This document shows positions 9,195 through 16,453 of a DNA stretch of 64,000 nt, one piece after another. Made by a program: the position numbers and the translations under genes. The first letter of the stretch is position 1; each line of letters starts with the position of its first letter. Location: the NCBI RefSeq assembly GCF_051900415.1, contig NZ_JBHZGL010000003.1, positions 248,001-312,000 on the forward strand. The letters are read 5' to 3'. Source of the stretch: Frateuria_A sp051900415. GTDB lineage: Bacteria; Pseudomonadota; Gammaproteobacteria; Xanthomonadales; Rhodanobacteraceae. The notes below the pieces were generated by a model. It did not search any database and was not told the DNA's origin. It saw only the letters and a program-made list of their open reading frames with translations.

Positions 9195-9697
9195 CAGCGC
9201 ACCCCGCCGGCGGCGTCGGGGGAGGCGGGACGGGCCGTTGCGGAGGACGCAGGAGATGCGCGCGACGTGCTGCGGGGTGCGATGGCGGAGCCGAGTGTCT
9301 TTACCCGATCGACCTGGAGCCTTCCACCCGCGACGGTGACCGACACGCCTTGTGCCGCGTAGATCTCGCTAAGCTCGGTGGCGGCCTGCCGGACGTCCGC
9401 CGTGCGCACCTTGGTGACCGGCGCGAACAGCGTGTAATCGGACGGGATGCGATAGACGAGCGTCATGCCGGTGTCGGTCGTCCAGCGGACCAGCATGTTC
9501 CGCAGCGTTTCGTCCATCGGCGCGGCGTAGTAGGTGTAGGGCCGGTTCAAGGGGATCTCGGTGGTGGACGACTGGAAGCGGTTCACCGGCTTCCAGCGGC
9601 CACCGAAGTCCTTGGCGGCGGGCGTGCCGCAACCGGCCAGCAGGAGTGCAGGCAGCAGCAAGGTGCCCAGGATCCGGTTCGAAGAAGCCTTTTTCAC
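9194..9697 (-). CDS. virB7: VirB7-like outer-membrane lipoprotein with N0-like domain
   Basis: 167 aa from a GTG start at 9697. This start gives a textbook lipoprotein signal (KKASSNRILGTLLLPALLLAGC, lipid Cys at residue 23). A longer frame with a TTG at 9763 would bury that signal. After a short linker, residues about 58-130 (PMDETLRNMLVRWTTDTGMT ... GVSVTVAGGRLQV) look like an N0/secretin-type domain. Canonical VirB7 is only a 45-65 aa lipopeptide; an extended VirB7 with an N0 domain is characteristic of the Xanthomonas-type system. It is the first gene of the operon. The ribosome site is poor, so the exact start is less certain than the identity. Confidence 0.85.
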   Translation of the reverse strand: MKKASSNRILGTLLLPALLLAGCGTPAAKDFGGRWKPVNRFQSSTTEIPLNRPYTYYAAPMDETLRNMLVRWTTDTGMTLVYRIPSDYTLFAPVTKVRTADVRQAATELSEIYAAQGVSVTVAGGRLQVDRVKTLGSAIAPRSTSRASPASSATARPASPDAAGGVR

Positions 9698-9912
9698 GTG
9701 GTGCTCGCAGGTCGAGGCGGCTGTCAGCCGCGTGGCGTAGGGCGTGTGCACGCGCGCCGGCAACGGCGCGGCAGGCCGCGCCTCGTCCGGTGCCGGGCAG
9801 TCAGGAAATGCGGGGGGGAGGACGCGATGCGATGCGCTGGCGTGTTTCCACCCAGGCGTGCGCGTGCACGGACGAAACGTCTGGTCACGCTCGTCGGCTT
9901 GATTGCGTCGAG

Positions 9913-9935
9913 CGCGAAAAACTTCGTCTTTCGCG
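9913..9935. promoter_or_regulatory. Perfect 7-bp inverted repeat upstream of virB7
   Basis: CGCGAAA and TTTCGCG arms separated by 9 nt, lying about 215 nt upstream of the virB7 start. It could be an operator or form a hairpin in the virB leader. No known regulator motif was recognised, and there are no GTAAA repeats of the CpxR type nearby. Confidence 0.3.
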
Positions 9936-10026
9936 TGGCACGAGATAGCGATTCCATTCCGACTCCCCTGTCCATTCCGTCGTCAAGCAGGTCCCCGGGC
10001 GCAGCGCGAACGACCTCTTGGCAGCA

Positions 10027-10047
10027 GCGTTCACGTCACTTGAACGC
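10027..10047. promoter_or_regulatory. Perfect 7-bp inverted repeat in the virB7/his intergenic region
   Basis: GCGTTCA and TGAACGC arms with a 7-nt spacer, 21 bp overall, a spacing typical of dimeric regulator sites. It lies about 180 nt upstream of the his promoter and 330 nt upstream of virB7. Which operon it serves, if any, cannot be told from sequence. Confidence 0.3.
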
Positions 10048-10205
10048 GTGGCTTATTAGAGCTGCGGCCAACGACGGGCGACAAGCTCGATGCGTCGGCG
10101 CGTGACGTCATCCCCGTGACATCCTCGCTGTGGGTCAATCCTTACGACCGGACGGCGAGCGGCAGTCAACGTGCTGGCTTGGCCTTCTCGCGCATGCGCG
10201 GCGGC

Positions 10206-10234
10206 TTGCGCCGCACCTCGAGTGTGTCTATAGT
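10206..10234 (+). promoter_or_regulatory. Sigma70-type promoter of the histidine operon
   Basis: TTGCGC (10206-10211), 17-nt spacer, TATAGT (10229-10234). Transcription would start near 10241, about 26 nt before the first ATG. This is the only good promoter before the nine-gene his block. Confidence 0.7.
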
Positions 10235-10245
10235 GCTCGCCTGTT

Positions 10246-10263
10246 GTATTAGCGTGTTAGTAC
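10246..10263 (+). promoter_or_regulatory. Imperfect dyad, candidate operator of the TrpR-like regulator
   Basis: GTATTAGCGTGTTAGTAC reads as an 18-bp imperfect palindrome (12 of 18 positions match the reverse complement). It contains TTAG half-sites reminiscent of the CTAG cores of TrpR-family operators. It lies between the -10 box and the ATG of the TrpR-like gene, exactly where an autoregulating repressor would bind. Function is inferred only from position and symmetry. Confidence 0.4.
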
Positions 10264-10266
10264 ATT

Positions 10267-10599
10267 ATGAAGCGACGAGCGATCGATCCCGAGACCCCGA
10301 ACGAGTCGGTGGAGCGCAGCCTGTGCGAGGCGCTGTTGGCGCTGCGCGACGTGGACGAGATGCAGGCGTTCCTGCATGACCTGTGCACGCCGGCGGAGCT
10401 GGAGGCGCTGGTGGATCGCTGGCGGGTGGTGCCGTACCTGCAGGAAGGGCTGCCGTACCGGGAGATCCACGAGCGCACGGGGGTGAGCATCACCACCATC
10501 GGGCGGGTGGCGCGCTACCTCAACCAGGGCAACGGCGGCTATCTCGCCGCGGCGGCGCGCGCGGCACGCAAGCGCAAGACCGCCAAGGCACCGGCATGA
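10267..10599 (+). CDS. TrpR/YerC-YecD family DNA-binding regulator
   Basis: 110 aa, all-helical TrpR-superfamily protein with the DNA-binding helix-turn-helix at about residues 62-84 (LPYREIHERTGVSITTIGRV). The C-terminal tail is Ala/Lys-rich. It is the first gene of the his operon and overlaps hisG by 4 nt (ATGA). YerC-type relatives of TrpR are linked to histidine biosynthesis in other bacteria, so a repressor sensing histidine status is the natural inference; the ligand is not shown by sequence. No clear Shine-Dalgarno site precedes the ATG. No His-rich leader peptide is present upstream, arguing against attenuation control. Confidence 0.85.
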   Translation: MKRRAIDPETPNESVERSLCEALLALRDVDEMQAFLHDLCTPAELEALVDRWRVVPYLQEGLPYREIHERTGVSITTIGRVARYLNQGNGGYLAAAARAARKRKTAKAPA

Positions 10600-11492
10600 G
10601 GCCGCGCGATCGACTGCGCATCGCGATGCAGAAGTCCGGGCGGCTCACCGAGCCGGCGCAGGACCTGCTGACGCGCTGCGGGTTCACCTTCCGGCAGAGC
10701 CGCGACAAGCTGTTCTGCTTCGGCGAGGGCGAGCCGGTGGACCTGTTGCTGGTGCGCGATGACGACATCCCCGGGCTGATCGCGCAGGGCGTGTGCGACT
10801 TGGGCATCGTCGGGCGCAACGTGCTCAACGAGTACGAGCTCACCGCAAGCCGCGAGGATGACGTGGCGCTGGCCGAATGGCGCGGGCTGGGCTTCGGGCG
10901 CTGCCGGCTGTCGCTGGCGGTGCCGCAGGAGATGGACTATGCCGGCGCCGGGGACCTTGCCGGGCGCCGCATTGCCACGTCCTATCCGGGGCTGCTCGGC
11001 CGCTGGCTGCGAGAGCAGGGCATCGAGGCGGGGGTGGTGACGCTGGCCGGTTCGGTGGAGATCGCGCCGCGGCTGGGTACGGCCGAGGCCATCTGCGACC
11101 TGGTGCAGAGCGGCGGCACGCTGGTGGCGAACCAGTTGCGCGAGGTCGAGGTGGTGCTCGACAGCGAGGCGCTGCTGGTCGGGCCGAAGGTATTGCCGGC
11201 CGACGAGCGCGGCGATCTGGTCGAACTGCTGCTCAAGCGCATCGATGGCGTGATCCAGGTGCGCGAGTCGCGGCTGCTGCTGTTGCAGGCCGCGCGCGGC
11301 TCGCTGGAGGCGATCACCCGTCTGCTGCCGGGCGGCCCGCAACCGACGCTGCTGCCGCTGGCCGGCCAGCCGGACCAGGTGATGCTGCAGGCGTTGTGCG
11401 CCGGCGAAGTGAGCTGGCGTCAGTTGGAAGAGATCAAGAAGGCCGGTGCGCGCGAGATGTTCGTGCTGCCGGTGGAGAGGATGCTGGCATGA
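10596..11492 (+). CDS. hisG: ATP phosphoribosyltransferase (long form)
   Basis: 298 aa. It joins ATP and PRPP to give phosphoribosyl-ATP, the first and feedback-controlled step of histidine synthesis. Start region LRIAMQKSGRL and the DLGIVGRNVL motif are typical. The length includes the C-terminal regulatory (HisG_C, histidine-binding) domain of the long form, so no HisZ partner is needed. It overlaps the regulator and hisD by 4 nt each. Normal length and intact. Confidence 0.96.
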   Translation: MRPRDRLRIAMQKSGRLTEPAQDLLTRCGFTFRQSRDKLFCFGEGEPVDLLLVRDDDIPGLIAQGVCDLGIVGRNVLNEYELTASREDDVALAEWRGLGFGRCRLSLAVPQEMDYAGAGDLAGRRIATSYPGLLGRWLREQGIEAGVVTLAGSVEIAPRLGTAEAICDLVQSGGTLVANQLREVEVVLDSEALLVGPKVLPADERGDLVELLLKRIDGVIQVRESRLLLLQAARGSLEAITRLLPGGPQPTLLPLAGQPDQVMLQALCAGEVSWRQLEEIKKAGAREMFVLPVERMLA

Positions 11493-12805
11493 AGCGGCTG
11501 GTCTGGAACGCACTGGACGAAGCAGGGCGCGAGGTGGCGCTGGCGCGACCGGTGCAGACGCATGCGGTCGGCTTGCGTGAAGTGGTGCGCCGGATCATCG
11601 CCGAGGTGCGCCGGCATGGCGACGAGGCCTTGCTGCGTTTCACCGCCTCGTACGACCGTTGCGTACTGGAGCGGCTGGAGGTGCAGCCGGAGGAGTTCGA
11701 TGAGGCCGAGGCGGCGCTCGATCCGGCACTGAAGGCGGCCATTCGTGAGGCGGCTGGGCGCATCGAGGCCTTCCATCGTGCGGCGGCGCCGGTTTCCGTG
11801 GCGGTCGATACCGCGCCGGGCGTGCGGGTGGAGCGCGTGCTGCGGCCGATCGACCGTGTCGGGTTGTACGTACCGGCCGGAAGCGCGCCGTTGCCTTCCA
11901 CGGCGCTGATGCTCGGCGTGCCGGCGCGTATCGCCGGCTGCGCGGAGGTCGTGCTGTGCTCGCCCGCGCGTCCGGATAATCGCTGCGATCCCGCCGTGCT
12001 GTATGCAGCGCGCGTGGTCGGCGTGCACCGCGTATTCAAGCTCGGTGGCGCGCAGGCGATCGCCGCGCTGGCCTACGGAACGGCCAGCGTGCCCCGCTGC
12101 GACAAGCTGTTCGGCCCGGGCAATGCCTGGGTGACCGAGGCCAAGGTGCAGGTATCGATCGATCCGCGCGGGGCGGCAATCGATATGCCGGCCGGCCCGT
12201 CCGAAGTGCTGGTGGTGGCCGACACACAGGCCGACGCGGCGTTCGTGGCGGCCGACCTGCTGTCGCAGGCCGAGCACGGGCCGGATTCGCAGGTGTTGCT
12301 GGTGAGCCCGTCGGACGCGCTGCTCGATGCCGTGGCCGACGAAGTCGAGCGCCAGTGCGCGGCCTTGCCGCGGGCGGGTATCGCGCACGGGGCGCTGGCG
12401 CACAGCCGCTTGATCCGGGTCGAGTCGCTGGCGCAGGCGCTCGAGGTCAGCAACCGCTATGCGCCCGAGCACCTGATCCTGCAGGTGGCCGAGCCTCGCG
12501 CCTGGCTGGCGCGGGTGACCTGCGCCGGCTCGGTGTTCCTTGGCGCGTGGACGCCCGAGTCGGTCGGCGACTATGCCAGCGGCAGCAACCACGTGTTGCC
12601 GACCTATGGCTACGCACGCAGCCACAGCGGCGTGTCGGTGGCCAGTTTTCAGAAGCAGATCAGCGTGCAGGAACTCACGCCCGAAGGCCTGCGGGCGATC
12701 GGGCCCTGCACGGCCACGCTGGCCGCCGCCGAACAACTGGAGGCGCACCGCCGCGCGGTGACGCTGCGCCTGGCGGCACTCGACGCGGAGGTCTCCCCCG
12801 CATGA
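11489..12805 (+). CDS. hisD: Histidinol dehydrogenase
   Basis: 438 aa, the usual length. A zinc enzyme that oxidises L-histidinol to histidine in two NAD+-dependent steps, the last reactions of the pathway. Family signatures are present: FGPGNAWVTEAK, DMPAGPSEVLVVAD and SQAEHGPDSQVLLVS, and the C-terminal GDYASGSNHVLPT. Starts within the hisG stop and ends within the hisC start (ATGA at both ends). Confidence 0.97.
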   Translation: MKRLVWNALDEAGREVALARPVQTHAVGLREVVRRIIAEVRRHGDEALLRFTASYDRCVLERLEVQPEEFDEAEAALDPALKAAIREAAGRIEAFHRAAAPVSVAVDTAPGVRVERVLRPIDRVGLYVPAGSAPLPSTALMLGVPARIAGCAEVVLCSPARPDNRCDPAVLYAARVVGVHRVFKLGGAQAIAALAYGTASVPRCDKLFGPGNAWVTEAKVQVSIDPRGAAIDMPAGPSEVLVVADTQADAAFVAADLLSQAEHGPDSQVLLVSPSDALLDAVADEVERQCAALPRAGIAHGALAHSRLIRVESLAQALEVSNRYAPEHLILQVAEPRAWLARVTCAGSVFLGAWTPESVGDYASGSNHVLPTYGYARSHSGVSVASFQKQISVQELTPEGLRAIGPCTATLAAAEQLEAHRRAVTLRLAALDAEVSPA

Positions 12806-13860
12806 GCGTGCTGGAGCTTGCGCGCGCGGAGATCCGCGCGCTGGTGCCGTATTCCTCCGCGCGCATGGAGGCGACGGGTGGTGCGTTGTTGCTCAATGCC
12901 AACGAGTCGGCTTGGGCGCCGTTCGGTGACGAGGGCCTGGAGTGCCACCGTTACCCGGACCCGCAACCGCTGGCTTTGGTCGAGCGGCTCGCCGCACTGT
13001 ATGGCGTGCGCCCGGATCAGGTGCTGGTCGGGCGGGGCAGCGACGAGGCGATCGACCTGCTGGTGCGCGCGTTCTGCCGTGCTGGCGAGGACGCGATCCT
13101 GGTGCAGCCGCCGACCTTCGGCATGTATGGCGTTTGTGCGAGGGTTCAGAACGCGGCAGTGATCGAGGTGCCGCTGGCGGCGGATTTCGCGCTGGACGCC
13201 GACGCGTTGCTCGCGGCGGTGAAGCCGGCGGTGAAGCTGGTGTTCGTCTGTGCACCGAACAATCCGACCGGGGCGGGCGTGTCGCTGGAAACCGTCGAGT
13301 ACCTGGCCCGGCAACTGGCCGGGCGGGCGCTGCTGGTGGTGGACGAGGCTTACGTGGAGTTCGCCGACGCCCCCAGCGCCGCGATCTTGCTTGACCGCTA
13401 CGAGCACCTGGCCGTGCTGCGCACGCTGTCCAAGGCGTGGGCGCTGGCCGGTGCGCGCATCGGTTGCCTGCTGGCGCACCCGGAAGTGGTGGCCCTGCTG
13501 CGGCGCATCCTGCCGCCGTATCCGCTGCCGCGCCCCTGCGTGGCAGCAGCACTGGACGCCTTGTCGCCGGCAGGGCAGGTGGCCGCGCGTGAACGCATCG
13601 GCGTGGTGCGCGCCGAGCGTGCGCGGATGGCGGCGGCGCTGGGAGCAATCCCGGGCGTGCTCGCGGTGCTTTCGTCGCAGGCGAATTTCCTCGCCGTGCG
13701 TTTCGAGGATGCAGCGGCGGTGTATCGGCGGTTGTTCGAGGCGGGCATCGTGGTGCGTGACGTACGGCGTTATCCGGGGTTGGCGGATGCCTTGCGCATC
13801 ACGGTCGGGACGCCGCAGGAGAACGATCGGGTGCTGGCGGTGCTTGGAGGTGAGGCATGA
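12802..13860 (+). CDS. hisC: Histidinol-phosphate aminotransferase
   Basis: 352 aa fold-type I PLP aminotransferase that makes histidinol phosphate from imidazole-acetol phosphate. The PLP lysine is K211 in TLSKAWALAGARIG. The NPNNPTG-like motif reads CAPNNPTGAG, and VVDEAYVEF carries the conserved Asp/Tyr pair. The ATG overlaps the hisD stop. Its own stop overlaps the start of a 32-codon ORF rather than hisB. Confidence 0.96.
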   Translation: MSVLELARAEIRALVPYSSARMEATGGALLLNANESAWAPFGDEGLECHRYPDPQPLALVERLAALYGVRPDQVLVGRGSDEAIDLLVRAFCRAGEDAILVQPPTFGMYGVCARVQNAAVIEVPLAADFALDADALLAAVKPAVKLVFVCAPNNPTGAGVSLETVEYLARQLAGRALLVVDEAYVEFADAPSAAILLDRYEHLAVLRTLSKAWALAGARIGCLLAHPEVVALLRRILPPYPLPRPCVAAALDALSPAGQVAARERIGVVRAERARMAAALGAIPGVLAVLSSQANFLAVRFEDAAAVYRRLFEAGIVVRDVRRYPGLADALRITVGTPQENDRVLAVLGGEA

Positions 13861-13955
13861 GCGGCGTTCGTCGCGAGCGGGCCTTTACGCGGTTCCCCGC
13901 CGGGTTCGGCGTGGCGGTCGCGTACGGGATGCGCTCCTGCGGGGGCGGTGCATGA
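13857..13955 (+). CDS. 32-aa bridging ORF between hisC and hisB (uncertain)
   Basis: Begins with an ATG inside the hisC stop (ATGA) and ends with a TGA inside the hisB start (ATGA), filling exactly the only gap in the first half of the operon. The predicted peptide (MSGVRRERAFTRF...) is basic and has no recognised domain. It may be a translational bridge that carries ribosomes from hisC to hisB, or it may be chance in a high-GC sequence. Part of the DNA (GCGCTCCTGC) resembles an end of the REP palindromes found elsewhere here, so the gap may be an eroded REP insertion. No experimental support. Confidence 0.3.
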   Translation: MSGVRRERAFTRFPAGFGVAVAYGMRSCGGGA

Positions 13956-15016
13956 GCAGGAAGCTGCTCTTTGTCGATCGCGACGGCTGCCTGATCGTCG
14001 AGCCGCCGGACGAGCAGATCGACAGCTTCGCCAAGCTCGACCTGCTGCCGGGCGTGATCGGCGCGTTGCAGCGCTGCGTCGCGGCCGGTTACGAGCTGGT
14101 GATGGTAACCAACCAGGACGGCCTGGGTACGGCGAGCTTCCCCGAAGAGGCGTTCCGCGGGCCGCAGGAGTTGTTGCTGCGCATCCTGGCTTCGCAGGGC
14201 ATCGCGTTTCGCGAGGTGCTGGTCGATCGCAGCTTCCCGCACGAGGCGCTGGATACGCGCAAGCCGGGGATCGGCCTGCTGCGCCATTACCTTGCCGACG
14301 ACAGCTGGAGCCGCGGCGCATCCGCGGTGATCGGTGACCGCGAAAGCGACATGCAGCTGGCGGCGAATCTGGGCGTGCGCGGTTTCCGGGTCGGTCCGCA
14401 GGGGGCGGGCTGGGAAGAGATCGCGCATCGCCTGCTGGACGCGCCGCGCACCGCTTCGGCGCGTCGGCGCACGCGCGAGACGGCCATCGAGGTGAGCGTG
14501 GATCTGGATCGACCGGCCGAGCCGCGGGTTTGCACCGGGCTGGGCTTCTTCGACCACATGCTGGAGCAGATCGGCAAGCACGGCGGTTTTGCGCTCGCGC
14601 TCGCCTGCGCCGGCGATACGCAGGTGGACGAACACCACACGGTCGAGGACTGCGCACTGGCGCTGGGGCAGGCGCTTCGCCAGGCACTCGGCGACAAGCG
14701 CGGCATCGGTCGCTACGGCTTCACCCTGCCAATGGACGAGGCGCTCGCCAGTGCGGCGCTCGATCTTTCCGGGCGGCCATGCTTCGTATTCGACGGCGCC
14801 TTCCCGCGTGAGCGTGTGGGCGATCTGCCGACCGAGCTGGTGTCGCATTTCTTCCGCTCGCTGTGCGAAACGCTGGGCGCCAACCTGCACCTGTCGGTGC
14901 GGGGAGAGAACGCGCATCACATGGTCGAGGCCTGCTTCAAGGTCGTCGCCCGCGCGTTGCGCGAGGCCTTGCGGCGCGAGGGCAGCGAGCTGCCCAGTAC
15001 CAAGGGGGCGTTGTGA
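13952..15016 (+). CDS. hisB: Bifunctional histidinol-phosphatase / imidazoleglycerol-phosphate dehydratase
   Basis: 354 aa, the two-domain form found in gammaproteobacteria. Residues 1-165 are a HAD-type phosphatase (catalytic Asp pair in FVDRDGCLI, D9/D11), which removes phosphate from histidinol phosphate. Residues 168-354 are the dehydratase (CTGLGFFDHMLEQIGKH, DEHHTVEDCALALG, and a second His cluster NAHHMVEACFK). The ATG at 13952 overlaps the stop of the 32-codon ORF. A longer upstream frame overlaps hisC in another phase and is not used. Confidence 0.96.
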   Translation: MSRKLLFVDRDGCLIVEPPDEQIDSFAKLDLLPGVIGALQRCVAAGYELVMVTNQDGLGTASFPEEAFRGPQELLLRILASQGIAFREVLVDRSFPHEALDTRKPGIGLLRHYLADDSWSRGASAVIGDRESDMQLAANLGVRGFRVGPQGAGWEEIAHRLLDAPRTASARRRTRETAIEVSVDLDRPAEPRVCTGLGFFDHMLEQIGKHGGFALALACAGDTQVDEHHTVEDCALALGQALRQALGDKRGIGRYGFTLPMDEALASAALDLSGRPCFVFDGAFPRERVGDLPTELVSHFFRSLCETLGANLHLSVRGENAHHMVEACFKVVARALREALRREGSELPSTKGAL

Positions 15017-15660
15017 GCGCGGCGGTGATGTCCACTCCGGACGCGGGAGCAGGGACCTCGGCCTCGAGCGCGTCGGTCGTGCTGGTGGACGCAGGGGGCA
15101 CGAATATCGGTTCGGTGCGCTATGCCCTGCAGCGGCTGGGCGTGGATGCGCCGCTGACCTCGGACCCGGCAGCGATCCGCGCGGCCGGGAAGGTGATCCT
15201 TCCCGGCGTGGGAGCGGCCGGTCCCGCCATGGCCCGGCTGCGGACGCTGGGACTGGTCGAGGTGCTGCGCGGCCTTACCCAGCCGGTGCTTGGCGTGTGC
15301 CTGGGCATGCAGCTTCTCTGCGCGCGGTCGGAAGAGGGCGAGGTGGACTGCCTCGGACTGATCCCCGCGGTCGTGCGGCGTCTGCAGCCCGCGCCAGGCG
15401 TGCGTGTTCCTCATATGGGATGGAACCGGTTGCAGACATGCAGCGAACATCCCTTGCTCGACGGCATCGCCGCCGATGCACAGGTCTACTTCGTGCACAG
15501 CTACGCGGTGCCGCCGGGCGACTACACGCTGGCGTCCGCGGAGCACGGCGCGCCGTTCTCGGCCGTGGTGGCACGCGGCAATTTCTTCGGCATGCAGTTC
15601 CACCCGGAACGCTCCTCTGCGGTGGGCGCCCGCCTGCTGCGCAACTTCCTCGCCCTATGA
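15013..15660 (+). CDS. hisH: Imidazole glycerol phosphate synthase, glutamine amidotransferase subunit
   Basis: 215 aa from a GTG that overlaps the hisB stop (GTGA). An ATG five codons later (15028) is an alternative and would give 210 aa, closer to the usual length. It is a class I amidotransferase with nucleophile C96 in GVCLGMQLLC and the His/Glu of the triad in MQFHPERSS. It feeds ammonia to HisF to make IGP and AICAR. The first 20 residues are Ser/Ala-rich and outside the domain. Confidence 0.94.
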   Translation: MSAAVMSTPDAGAGTSASSASVVLVDAGGTNIGSVRYALQRLGVDAPLTSDPAAIRAAGKVILPGVGAAGPAMARLRTLGLVEVLRGLTQPVLGVCLGMQLLCARSEEGEVDCLGLIPAVVRRLQPAPGVRVPHMGWNRLQTCSEHPLLDGIAADAQVYFVHSYAVPPGDYTLASAEHGAPFSAVVARGNFFGMQFHPERSSAVGARLLRNFLAL

Positions 15661-16385
15661 AAGCCGAAATCATCCCCGCCATCGATCTGCGCGCAGGCCG
15701 CGTCGTGCGTCTGGCGCAGGGCGACTATGCCCGCCAGACGACCTACCAGGACGATCCCGTCGCGCTGGCCGCAAGTTACGCGGCGGCCGGGGCGAACTGG
15801 TTGCACGTGGTCGACCTGGATGGCGCCCAGGCGGGCGGCTTTGCCAACTTGCCGGTGATCGAGGCGCTGGCGCGCACGGGACTGCGCGTGCAGGCCGGCG
15901 GTGGCGTGCGTGGCGTGGCCGACGTGCACCGATTGATGGATGCGGGCGTGGAACGCGTCGTGGTTGGAAGCGTGGCGATCCGCGATCCGGAGCGGGTGGC
16001 CGATTGGCTGCAACGGCACGGCGCCGAGCGCTTCACCATCGCACTGGACACGCGTTGGTCAGACGATCGCTGGACGCTGCCGAGCGCCGGCTGGACCCGC
16101 GCGGAAACGCGCACGCTGGACGAACTGGCTCCGTGGTATGCGGCGAGCGGCGCACGGCACCTGCTGTGCACGGACATCGATCGCGACGGCATGCTGGCGG
16201 GGCTGAACCTGGCGCTCTATCGCCACCTGGCGGCCATTGCGCCGGCGCTTGCCGTGCAGGCGTCCGGCGGCGTGCGCTCGGTGGAAGACATCCGTGCCGC
16301 GCGGAGCGCCGGCGCGCGCGGTGTGATCCTCGGACGGGGCCTGCTCGAAGGCCGCTTCGGATTGGATGAGGCGATGGCCGCATGA
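15657..16385 (+). CDS. hisA: Phosphoribosylformimino-AICAR-phosphate isomerase (ProFAR isomerase)
   Basis: 242 aa TIM barrel. The catalytic Asp pair is expected at D10 (PAIDLRAGRVVRL) and in FTIALDTRW. Phosphate-binding loops AGGGVRG and ASGGVRSVEDI are visible. It opens the ribose ring of ProFAR to give the HisF substrate. Overlaps hisH by 4 nt. Its stop overlaps the start of a 23-codon ORF. Confidence 0.96.
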   Translation: MKAEIIPAIDLRAGRVVRLAQGDYARQTTYQDDPVALAASYAAAGANWLHVVDLDGAQAGGFANLPVIEALARTGLRVQAGGGVRGVADVHRLMDAGVERVVVGSVAIRDPERVADWLQRHGAERFTIALDTRWSDDRWTLPSAGWTRAETRTLDELAPWYAASGARHLLCTDIDRDGMLAGLNLALYRHLAAIAPALAVQASGGVRSVEDIRAARSAGARGVILGRGLLEGRFGLDEAMAA

Positions 16386-16453
16386 GCAGGTTCCTGTTGG
16401 CCGCATATTGCGCCGTGTTGCGCACCGGAGCCGGGGAGCGTCGCCCGTGCTGA
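16382..16453 (+). CDS. 23-aa bridging ORF between hisA and hisF (uncertain)
   Basis: Starts inside the hisA stop (ATGA) and ends seven nucleotides inside hisF (stop 16451-16453; hisF GTG at 16447). The peptide begins MSRFLLAAYC and has no recognised domain. As with the ORF at 13857, it closes an operon gap so that a ribosome leaving hisA could re-initiate at hisF, whose GTG start has no strong ribosome site. Coding status is unproven. Confidence 0.3.
   Translation: MSRFLLAAYCAVLRTGAGERRPC

Larger units (their letters stand above)
9698..10205. other. Divergent intergenic region between the T4SS and his operons
   Basis: About 500 nt with no convincing gene on either strand. It must contain the virB7 promoter, but I could not identify -35/-10 boxes for it with confidence. 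Two clean dyads are visible: CGCGAAA...TTTCGCG (9913-9935, 9-nt spacer) and GCGTTCA...TGAACGC (10027-10047, 7-nt spacer). Either could be an operator or an RNA hairpin. The his promoter begins immediately to the right. Confidence 0.5.

Noticed and set aside
1..9697. Conjugative (mating) T4SS of an integrative element
   Set aside because: No relaxase, integrase, tra regulator or attachment site in view, and gene order plus VirB7 type fit the X-T4SS better; not excluded beyond the left edge.
10235..10266. A his attenuator or His-codon leader peptide
   Set aside because: The leader is only about 26 nt, with no ORF and no run of His codons.
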